The notes under the pieces were generated by a model that did not search any database, was not told where the DNA came from, and saw only the letters and a list, made by a program, of their open reading frames with translations. This document shows positions 1 through 5,256 of a DNA stretch of 5,256 nucleotides, in pieces. Position 1 is the stretch's first letter, and each line of letters starts with the position of its first letter. This stretch comes from Candidatus Microgenomates bacterium (GTDB lineage: Bacteria; Patescibacteriota; Microgenomatia; 2-02-FULL-39-11). A program made the position numbers and the translations under genes. The stretch spans positions 1 through 5,256 of the forward strand of contig JALHWS010000183.1 in NCBI GenBank assembly GCA_022866885.1, read 5' to 3'.

Positions 1-368
1 TATCCAAATACTGGTTGTATGGCCGAAAAGATGCAGCGATCTATACAGAAAGCGTAAAAGAGAATTATGATAAAGTGCTGGTGAGCTTAAAAGTGGATAT
101 GCCCTATATATTCTGGTTGTTTTACACGAAGTATCCGCCCAAAAAAAATCTTTCTGAAGGCGGTATTGTCTCCGGCGGTTTTGCCGATGAACGGAATCAT
201 TTTGACAAGTATGAATTCCGTAACTTTGATTATAAGAGTCTGACGGAGTCACCTCAAAAACTTCTGCTGGTCGGTACTCCTAAAGATTTTCCGCCGGATG
301 CCAGGATTTTAAAAACAATCTATTATCTTGACGGCAGTGTCGCTTTGATAATCGCTGAAAATAGATGA
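1..368 (+). CDS. GT39-like membrane glycosyltransferase, C-terminal end only (gene A, 5' truncated by window edge)
   Basis: This frame is open from the window edge (first whole codon at position 3) to TGA at 366-368 and gives about 121 residues. The TTG at 15 is not a credible start, because the homology to genes C and D begins upstream of it. The piece has no membrane helix. It matches the extracytoplasmic C-terminal domain of those genes: its 'YWLYGRKDAAIY' aligns with 'WWNWGMKETAGY' in C and 'WWGWENKAAINY' in D. It then shares an 'ENYDK/KEYDN' stretch and 'MPYIFWLFYTK' against 'MPYIYLLFYGK' of C, so A resembles C more than D in this part. Known of the family: GT39/PMT_2-type enzymes use polyprenyl-phosphate sugars and carry an outward-facing C-terminal domain. 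The catalytic N-terminal part lies outside the window, so activity cannot be judged. Gene B starts 3 nt after the stop, in the same frame. Confidence 0.85.
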   Translation, partial: SKYWLYGRKDAAIYTESVKENYDKVLVSLKVDMPYIFWLFYTKYPPKKNLSEGGIVSGGFADERNHFDKYEFRNFDYKSLTESPQKLLLVGTPKDFPPDARILKTIYYLDGSVALIIAENR

Positions 369-371
369 GTT

Positions 372-1235
372 ATGCACAGTATTGCTCTGTTATTGGTTAT
401 GGTTTATGCTTCGGTAAGCAGACTGTGGTTCTTAAATCAAATCCCGCCTCTTCTTGATACAGCTTCATATTACCCCCGATTGGTGTCAGCAATTTTTGGT
501 ATTGCAACGGTTGCGGTAATCTATTTTCTCTCGAAATTGATCTATAAAAATAAACGTTTGGCTCTTTTGACTGCCTGGGTTTTTGCCGTTTCGCCCTGGT
601 CAGTCGAACAGGGGAGAGTTATCTCCCAGCCGACTGTCGCTTTATTTTGTTTACTTCTGATTTCGTTTCTGTTCCTGACTGTTAAAAATAAAATTATCAG
701 TAGGGGATTATTGATAATCACGCCGCTCGTGTTGTATCTGACCTACCCGCAGTTTTGGCTATTCCGTTTCACCCAACCATTGCCAAAAATAGCCGATTTT
801 CTTAATAATTTGTTTTATTTGATATCGCCTGAATTTCTCTTTTTCAAAAATACCACTTTTTGGTGGGGCGGGGTCCGGGAGTCAGGGATTTTCTATCTTT
901 TTTTCTTGCCGTTTTTGCTTCTTGGAATATATAAATTTTATAAAGTTACCGCCTTGGGCCCTGCTATATATTTTCTAATAATTTTACTTCTTTCTGCCGC
1001 CAGTCCTTATTTTCCGGAAAGCAGGGAATTTTATTTGGCCTATCCTCTTCTTTGTCTGATCGTGGCCATTGGGATTAATTACTGGTGGTCGGTAAAATCC
1101 AAAATAAGCAGGTTAATCTTCGTATTTTTATTTTTGTTCATCATTTATGACATCGCTAGTTTTTTCCATTATTACACCGTCCATTATCCGCAGCAGATTC
1201 AAATAAGCCGCGGGCAAATCAATGAAAAATTCTAA
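372..1235 (+). CDS. Shortened GT39-family membrane protein lacking the catalytic loop (gene B), probable pseudoenzyme or accessory paralogue
   Basis: This is a 287-residue protein with about nine hydrophobic segments. The ATG at 372 is the first start after the TGA of gene A. No clear Shine-Dalgarno site precedes it, so coupling to A is likely. It aligns with genes C and D but lacks three blocks. After 'FLNQIPPLL' (residues 20-28) it passes almost directly to 'PRLVSAIFGIATV' (35-47), omitting the roughly 50-residue first outer loop that holds the Asp-Glu pair, the KTGxDExG motif and the FRSFxDxKxP motif. A central block of about 85 residues after residue 125 is also missing, as is the C-terminal soluble domain. 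Retained are SPW (74-76, although the following His is Ser77), 'SPEFLFFK' with the next helix 'LPFLLLGI', and Arg218 in 'SREFYLAYP', which matches R366 of C and R360 of D. Without the catalytic Asp it is unlikely to transfer sugar by itself. It may be a partner subunit, or a decaying copy that has stayed in frame. It overlaps gene C by 14 nt. Confidence 0.8.
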   Translation: MHSIALLLVMVYASVSRLWFLNQIPPLLDTASYYPRLVSAIFGIATVAVIYFLSKLIYKNKRLALLTAWVFAVSPWSVEQGRVISQPTVALFCLLLISFLFLTVKNKIISRGLLIITPLVLYLTYPQFWLFRFTQPLPKIADFLNNLFYLISPEFLFFKNTTFWWGGVRESGIFYLFFLPFLLLGIYKFYKVTALGPAIYFLIILLLSAASPYFPESREFYLAYPLLCLIVAIGINYWWSVKSKISRLIFVFLFLFIIYDIASFFHYYTVHYPQQIQISRGQINEKF

Positions 1236-1911
1236 CAAAATCTTATTTTGGCTGGTTATTCTTCTGGCTTTGATTACAAGAATCGTCTTTCTGGACAGAA
1301 TTCCGTCATCTTTATATACGGATGAAATAGATCAGGGGTACAACGCTTATTCGATCATGAAAACCGGCCGGGATGAGCATGGTGTCTTTTGGCCGGTTTC
1401 TTTCCGTTCTTTCGGTGACTGGAAACCGCCTTTACAAACTTACCTCATGATGCCTTTTATTTATCTCTTTGGTTTAAATGAGACGTCCGTCAGGCTACCT
1501 TCGGTTCTTCTGGGATTGGGTACGATCGTCCTAACCTATTATTTGGTTTGCGAATTATTCCGTGGTTTTGGAAAGGCCGAAAAGCTTGCCCTTCTGGCCT
1601 CATTTTTTCTGGCTATTTCACCCTGGCATATCCTTCAAAGCCGTAGTGCAATGCTGGTTATCATTTCTTTATTTTTTCTTGAGGGAGGGGTACTGTTTTT
1701 TGTCAAAGGCACCAATAACTCAAAATATTACCTTTTATCAGCCGGCTTTTTTGCTCTATCGGTTTATGCTTATTACGGACTTCGGGTGGTGGCACCGCTA
1801 CTTCTCCTGGTTTTAGTGATTATTTACCGGAAAAGGATAAAGTTCGCGCATATAGAGATAATTTTAGGTATTGCGGTCGGTTTACTGATGATGCTACCGC
1901 TCCTTTTATAG
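1222..1911 (+). CDS. GT39 glycosyltransferase, N-terminal catalytic part (gene C, upstream of the amber)
   Basis: This 229-residue piece starts at ATG 1222, inside the end of gene B (14-nt overlap). No strong ribosome site is visible, so coupling to B is likely. It has a short basic N-terminus, a first helix at about residues 7-24, and then the large outer loop typical of GT39 enzymes: 'SLYTDE' with Asp34-Glu35 as the expected catalytic acidic pair, 'KTGRDEHG' (47-54) and 'FRSFGDWKPP' (61-70). Helices then follow, with 'AISPWH' at 131-136 and a Tyr-rich 'YAYYGLR' after a further helix. It ends 'MLPLLL' just before TAG 1909-1911, at the end of a membrane helix. As translated it would lack the later helices and the C-terminal domain, and would be about 42% of the length of intact gene D. 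It is probably not an active enzyme unless the stop is read through or the base is wrong. Confidence 0.8.
   Translation: MKNSNKILFWLVILLALITRIVFLDRIPSSLYTDEIDQGYNAYSIMKTGRDEHGVFWPVSFRSFGDWKPPLQTYLMMPFIYLFGLNETSVRLPSVLLGLGTIVLTYYLVCELFRGFGKAEKLALLASFFLAISPWHILQSRSAMLVIISLFFLEGGVLFFVKGTNNSKYYLLSAGFFALSVYAYYGLRVVAPLLLLVLVIIYRKRIKFAHIEIILGIAVGLLMMLPLLL
1909..1911 (+). other. In-frame amber codon inside gene C
   Basis: TAG follows 'MLPLLL' and precedes 'FRNNPDVV' without any change of frame. At the matching place gene D reads 'LPLLKLTFFDKG', so a hydrophobic or aromatic residue is expected. One base change from TTG (Leu), TAT/TAC (Tyr) or TGG (Trp) would create TAG. Gene D ends in TAG at the normal C-terminal position, so TAG does not look reassigned here. 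Confidence 0.85.
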
Positions 1912-2061
1912 TTTAGAAATAATCCGGATGTCGTTTTCGGGAGGGCCAGGACGGTTAGCGTCTTTTATGACCAGGGGACGAAACTTCGGCAATGGGAATT
2001 AATTTCCCAGGATGGCGTTGGAGCAAGTACCCTAGTTTCCAGGCTTTTCCATAACAACGTA

Positions 2062-2865
2062 GTGATGTTCGGCCGAAATATAATCCAACGCTTTTTAGTT
2101 CATCTGGACGGACGGTATCTGTTGCTAAATGGGGATCATGCGCCGCCTTTTCAGATACCGAACATGGGAATAATTTATCCGTTTGATTTCTTTCTTATTA
2201 TTATCGGAATAATCGTTGCCTATAAAAGAAAGTTTTCCTCCCGAAATTTATTGATTTGGTGGTTGGTTATTTCCATCATTCCGGCGGCTTTTACTTACAT
2301 GACTCCGGCGGCCAACCGGACGTTTAATGCGGTAATTCCTTTCATTATTTTTCCGGCTATCGGACTGTTACAATTATTCAAAAAAGGACAGATTCTTCGT
2401 CCTTTGATATTTTCCGTGATCTTTTCCATCAGTTTTGCTTATTTTCTCCGGCAATATTTTCTGGTACTGCCTGTTGATTATGCCGACTGGTGGAATTGGG
2501 GGATGAAAGAAACGGCAGGGTATGTTCAGTCGGTTGAAAAGGAGTATGATAATATCGTTTTTTTGGATAAAGACGGCATGCCGTATATTTACTTGCTTTT
2601 TTACGGTAAAATTGATCCGAACCTGTATCAGACGACGGCTCTTCGTAATTACCATGCCGATGAGTTCGGTTTTGAACGGGTTGAGGAATTCGGCAAATAT
2701 CTTTTTCCGGATAACCGGAAATGGCAGGATGAGAAAAACAATCTACAACCGAAAACTTTATATGTCATTCCGGCAAAAGATACGGATGACCGCATGGAAT
2801 ATCTTCATGAGATCAGATATCCCAACGGCCAGTTAAAATATATATTTACGGAGCCAAATAAATGA
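2062..2865 (+). CDS. GT39 glycosyltransferase, C-terminal part (gene C, downstream of the amber)
   Basis: This reading frame has nominal starts GTG 2062 or ATG 2065, but no ribosome site is seen ('cataacaacgta' precedes them). The frame is the same one as 1222-1911 and stays open back to 1912, so this is better read as the rest of that gene than as an independent one. It carries the outer stretch 'DGRYLLLNGDHAPPFQIP' (family position 'SPEFLFFKGD'), helices near 2161-2220 and 2245-2300, 'PAANRTFNAVIP' with the conserved Arg (codon 366), two more helices, and then 'YADWWNWG' opening a soluble C-terminal domain of about 125 residues. That domain contains 'MPYIYLLFYGKIDP' and ends 'YIFTEPNK'. On its own it lacks the catalytic loop. 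Its stop overlaps the start of gene D as ATGA. Confidence 0.7.
   Translation: MMFGRNIIQRFLVHLDGRYLLLNGDHAPPFQIPNMGIIYPFDFFLIIIGIIVAYKRKFSSRNLLIWWLVISIIPAAFTYMTPAANRTFNAVIPFIIFPAIGLLQLFKKGQILRPLIFSVIFSISFAYFLRQYFLVLPVDYADWWNWGMKETAGYVQSVEKEYDNIVFLDKDGMPYIYLLFYGKIDPNLYQTTALRNYHADEFGFERVEEFGKYLFPDNRKWQDEKNNLQPKTLYVIPAKDTDDRMEYLHEIRYPNGQLKYIFTEPNK
2850..2853 (+). promoter_or_regulatory. Ribosome binding site of gene D
   Basis: GGAG lies 8 nt before ATG 2862, inside the last codons of gene C. It is the clearest Shine-Dalgarno match in the window and fixes the start at 2862, where ATG overlaps the TGA of gene C. Confidence 0.6.
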
Positions 2866-4490
2866 AAATAAAAATATTGTTATTCCTAATCATTCTTTTG
2901 GCCTTTTTCCTGCGTGGTTACCAGGTGGGTAAATTTCCCCCGACTTTATACGGCGACGAACAGGCTTTTGCCTGGAATGCTTATAACATCCTCAAAACCG
3001 GTCAGGATGAATACGGCAACCCATTTCCTCTACAGTTTCGGTCATTTGATGATTATAAGGCGCCTGTACCGGTGTACTTACTGGTACCCTTTATTGCCGT
3101 TTTGGACTTAACCCCTTTGGCAATCCGCTTGCCGATCGTCATCGCCTCGGTTTTAACCGTTATCGCGACCTACTTTTTGGCCCGGTCATTTTTGAACAAA
3201 AAGACTTCAATGATCGTGGCCTTTCTCCTGGCGATTTCTCCATGGCACGTCCATCTGTCGAGAGGGTATTTTGAAGCCACTTTAGCCCTTCTTTTCTTTG
3301 TTTTAGGGGTTCTCTTTTTTATCCGCAGTAATTTAAAGATAAAGTACCTTATTTTAAGTATGTTTTTTTTCGCCCTGACTCTTTACAGTTATTTTACGCC
3401 AAGGATATTACTTCCCCTTTTTATTCCGTTTCTGTTTTGGTACGGATATTATCTGAATAAAAAAAGTATTAACACTTTATCTCTATTAAAAAAATATTTT
3501 ATCAGTCTGGTCATTCTTTTTTTGCTTTGTTTGCCGCTACTTAAATTAACCTTTTTCGATAAAGGATTTTCCAGATTTGAGAAGCTATACACGAGCAGAA
3601 ACAGCGTCATTATTGAAACGGTCAACCGGGAAAGATACGGCTCGGGTTTGCCGGAAAATTGGAAAAAATCCTTCCATAATAAACCGCTTCTTTGGATACG
3701 GGAGATAAAAAATAATTATCTGGAACACCTTTCTTCCAGCTTCTGGTATATATATGGCGACAGTTCTTTAAGGTACTTTACCGGAAACATGGGCATGTTT
3801 TATCTGATGGAATTGCCTTTTTTGGTTATCGGTTTGTATACCTTATGGAAAGAAAAAAGAAAAATTGCCGTTTTCTTTTTGGGTTGGATATTTTTGGCGG
3901 CAATTCCGGCCAGTTTAGTCGGTCGGCCGTTTGCAGTGAGAAGTTTGGCGATATTACCGGCGCCGTTTATTTTTGTCGGATACGGCATAAACAAGTTATA
4001 TACATCTCTTCGAAATAGTTGGTTAAGCAAGATAGTATCAATCTTAATTTCTGTTTTAGTTATTGTTTCAATGGGGTCACTTTTAATCCGGTATTACTTT
4101 GAATATCCTCTTTATGCGGCGACCTGGTGGGGTTGGGAAAACAAAGCCGCCATTAATTATGCCAAAGAAAGAGAAAACCAGGTTGATAAAATATTTATTT
4201 CAGATTTTTATACCGGTTCTGTGCTCGCTTTTGCCGTTTACAACAAAATTGACCCCTTTGTATACCGTGAAGCGCTTTCTCATCCGGTAACCATGGCAGA
4301 TGGAAGAACATTGATAAAATTGGGTAAATATTATTTCGGCTCTCTGGATATTGATAACAACCGTTTATCAGCCGGAATAATTCCTCCAAAAAGTTTATAT
4401 TTTGCCCGTCCGGAAGAAGCTGATTCCGGTCAGGTAATTAAGGCGCCTGATGACGGCAGAATTATTTTTAAGATCTATCAAACGGAATAG
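2862..4490 (+). CDS. Intact GT39 / PMT_2-type membrane glycosyltransferase (gene D)
   Basis: This 542-residue protein is complete, with a GGAG ribosome site and an ATGA overlap with gene C. Predicted order: helix 1 (about 4-22); outer catalytic loop with 'LYGDE' (Asp32-Glu33), 'KTGQDEYG' (45-52) and 'FRSFDDYKAP' (59-68); a series of helices including 'AISPWHVHLSR' (about 124-134); LPLL at 224-227; an outer segment with Arg/Lys/Glu-rich sequence (about 232-300) leading to 'FWYIYGDSSLRYFTGN'; helices at about 311-330, 335-352, 362-378 and 386-408; conserved Arg360; then 'WWGWENKAAINY' (422-433) and a soluble domain to the end. Known of the family: GT-C enzymes of this type take a sugar from a polyprenyl-phosphate carrier on the outer side of the membrane, and an acidic residue of the first loop acts as base. 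The acceptor is unknown; a surface protein or glycan is plausible. This is the only copy here with all expected landmarks and no stop. Confidence 0.92.
   Translation: MKIKILLFLIILLAFFLRGYQVGKFPPTLYGDEQAFAWNAYNILKTGQDEYGNPFPLQFRSFDDYKAPVPVYLLVPFIAVLDLTPLAIRLPIVIASVLTVIATYFLARSFLNKKTSMIVAFLLAISPWHVHLSRGYFEATLALLFFVLGVLFFIRSNLKIKYLILSMFFFALTLYSYFTPRILLPLFIPFLFWYGYYLNKKSINTLSLLKKYFISLVILFLLCLPLLKLTFFDKGFSRFEKLYTSRNSVIIETVNRERYGSGLPENWKKSFHNKPLLWIREIKNNYLEHLSSSFWYIYGDSSLRYFTGNMGMFYLMELPFLVIGLYTLWKEKRKIAVFFLGWIFLAAIPASLVGRPFAVRSLAILPAPFIFVGYGINKLYTSLRNSWLSKIVSILISVLVIVSMGSLLIRYYFEYPLYAATWWGWENKAAINYAKERENQVDKIFISDFYTGSVLAFAVYNKIDPFVYREALSHPVTMADGRTLIKLGKYYFGSLDIDNNRLSAGIIPPKSLYFARPEEADSGQVIKAPDDGRIIFKIYQTE
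4440..4443 (+). promoter_or_regulatory. Probable ribosome binding site of gene E
   Basis: AAGG (within TAAGG) lies 6 nt before ATG 4450, inside the end of gene D. It supports the far-upstream start of gene E despite the long overlap. Confidence 0.45.
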
Positions 4491-5256
4491 TTTATTAATT
4501 GCGATCATAATCGTGGGCGTCTTTTGCCAGTCGCTGGTACTTTTTCGCGGTGGTTGGCAGGTGAAAGACGGTCTGGTTTTCCCTTCAGTTCATGACAGTT
4601 TATGGAATATTGCCGTTGTCAATAGCATAACCCGCGCAGTTCCTCCGGAAAATCCGGCGATGGTCGGAGTGACTTTGAAAAACCATCATTACTTTTTTCA
4701 CCTCATTTTAGCTGTCATTAACAAATTAACCGGAATATCCGTTTCCGATTTATATTTTCGGATCGGACCAATGTTGGTTTCCCTGTCCTACGGTTTGGGA
4801 TTATACGCGGTAAGCACTATTTTCATGAAGGAACAGAAATACAGGATTTTGGCCGTATTTCTGGGCTATTTTGCCGGAAATTTTGCATATTTTCTGCCGT
4901 TATTTTTAGGAAATAGTTTTGACTGGAAAGGCAGCAGCTTTTTTGCCGACCAGCCATTTGACCAGATTTTCAATCCTTATTCCGTAGCCGGTTTCTCCGT
5001 TTTTTTATACGGAACATATTCGCTGTGGCGGTTCCTTCGGGAGCGAAAATGGACATGGGGCATAGCGTCAGTTTTATCTTTCGGTCTCCTTTATGGCTTC
5101 AAGTCCTTCGGTGGGATTATTGCGGAAGGTGCGATTTGGATGTCGGCGGTATTTTTTATTTTTAAAAGCAGAGACTTTCGGATACTGGTGATTGCTTTTG
5201 CTTCAACCGCAGTATTTTTGCCCGTATTTTTTTTGATTACCGAAACCGGCAGCGCA
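4450..5256 (+). CDS. GT-C-like polytopic membrane protein, N-terminal 269 residues (gene E, 3' truncated by window edge)
   Basis: The frame is open from ATG 4450 to the window end with no stop. The start is chosen because AAGG lies 6 nt upstream and the product begins with a basic stretch (Arg8, Lys11, Arg12) and a clean first helix (about 14-32). The next in-frame candidates, GTG 4513 and ATG 4660, would cut into or remove that helix. After the helix an outer loop carries 'VHDSLW' (47-52, Asp49), 'PPENP' (65-69) and 'NHHYFFH' (78-84). At least five more hydrophobic segments follow, with 'DQIFNPYSVAG' (about 171-181) between two of them. It is not a close paralogue of genes A-D and has no TGDE/FRSF motifs. 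The layout (helix 1, long polar loop with an Asp, many helices) resembles GT-C glycosyltransferases, and I infer a related envelope-glycan role. No named family is recognised with certainty. It overlaps gene D by 41 nt. Confidence 0.8.
   Translation, partial: MTAELFLRSIKRNSLLIAIIIVGVFCQSLVLFRGGWQVKDGLVFPSVHDSLWNIAVVNSITRAVPPENPAMVGVTLKNHHYFFHLILAVINKLTGISVSDLYFRIGPMLVSLSYGLGLYAVSTIFMKEQKYRILAVFLGYFAGNFAYFLPLFLGNSFDWKGSSFFADQPFDQIFNPYSVAGFSVFLYGTYSLWRFLRERKWTWGIASVLSFGLLYGFKSFGGIIAEGAIWMSAVFFIFKSRDFRILVIAFASTAVFLPVFFLITETGSA

Larger units (their letters stand above)
1222..2865 (+). pseudogene. Full-length GT39 glycosyltransferase gene interrupted by one in-frame TAG (gene C)
   Basis: Frame +1 runs from ATG 1222 to TGA 2863-2865 with a single internal stop, TAG at 1909-1911 (codon 230). 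Read through, it has 547 sense codons, close to the 542 residues of gene D, and the landmarks fall at matching places: Asp34-Glu35 (D: 32-33), SPWH at 133-136 (D: 126-129), LPLL at 225-228 (D: 224-227), Arg366 (D: 360), and the Trp pair 423-424 (D: 422-423). Codons 231-280, between the stop and the next possible start, keep sensible family-like sequence ('FRNNPDVVFGRARTVSVFYD'). No frameshift or second stop is present. This supports one gene carrying a recent nonsense change, a base error in the assembly, or readthrough. It is typed as a pseudogene because the amber would end translation after about six or seven membrane helices. The two visible reading frames are listed separately. Confidence 0.75.

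Noticed and set aside
141..148. Run of eight A (also T runs at 3363-3370 and near 5226) as frameshift or phase-variation sites
   Set aside because: The frames on both sides are continuous and a slip would give no sensible product; such runs are expected in AT-rich DNA.
15..368. TTG at 15 as the start of a small separate protein
   Set aside because: Homology to the tails of C and D continues upstream of the TTG to the window edge, so this is the end of a larger gene.
1562..1816. Same-strand alternative-frame ORFs at 1562-1816, 2522-2836, 2914-3111 and 4099-4290
   Set aside because: All lie inside genes C or D in other frames; the main frames carry conserved motifs and these do not.
2374..2655. 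Antisense reading frame of 93 codons
   Set aside because: It lies wholly opposite the well-supported C-terminal part of gene C, with no family-like sequence and no ribosome site; a shadow.
2062..2865. An independent gene starting at GTG 2062 or ATG 2065
   Set aside because: No ribosome site; the frame is continuous with 1222-1911 and codons 231-280 before the start also look like family sequence.
3800..4030. Antisense reading frame of 76 codons, and a similar one at 4195-4389
   Set aside because: Both lie inside intact gene D on the opposite strand and their products look random.
1909..4490. TAG or TGA recoded as a sense codon in this organism
   Set aside because: D ends in TAG at its natural terminus. 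The TGA ending C is followed within two codons by TAA and sits in an ATGA junction. No gene has internal TGA codons. The standard bacterial code fits apart from one amber.
4485..4520. Terminator or promoter between genes D and E
   Set aside because: No hairpin with a T-tract was seen, and the region is coding in gene E, whose frame opens upstream at 4450.

Overview
The window is wall-to-wall coding sequence on the + strand: a tightly packed run of genes for large multi-pass membrane glycosyltransferases of the GT-C type. No RNA gene, mobile element, CRISPR array, promoter or terminator was seen, and no stretch of 300 bases lacks a reading frame. The moderately AT-rich DNA, gene packing with 3-nt gaps or 4 to 41-nt overlaps, and the style of the GT39 proteins (a 'TLYGDE...KTGxDExG...FRSFxDxKxP' loop followed by 'ISPWH') suggest a Candidatus Patescibacteria/CPR bacterium, perhaps of the Microgenomates group. 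That placement is inference from protein style, because no marker gene is present.

Layout: (A) 1-368, the C-terminal end of a GT39-like protein cut by the window edge. (B) 372-1235, a shortened 287-residue GT39 relative that lacks the catalytic Asp-Glu loop, a central segment and the C-terminal soluble domain. (C) 1222-2865, a 547-codon GT39 gene with one in-frame amber codon at 1909-1911, giving apparent pieces 1222-1911 and 2062-2865 in the same frame. (D) 2862-4490, an intact 542-residue GT39 protein. (E) 4450 to the window end, the first 269 residues of a different GT-C-like polytopic membrane protein, open at the edge.

A to D are paralogues that align by eye over their whole shared lengths. 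They look like an old tandem duplication series in which one copy is intact (D), one is interrupted by a single nonsense codon (C), one has lost whole modules while staying in frame (B), and one is seen only as its tail (A). Stop and start codons are nearly fused at each junction, so the genes are probably transcribed together and translationally coupled. The likely job is transfer of sugars from polyprenyl-phosphate carriers to a surface protein, lipid or glycan on the outer face of the membrane. The acceptor and the sugar cannot be read from the sequence. The most notable points are the lone amber codon in C and the catalytic-loop-less paralogue B.
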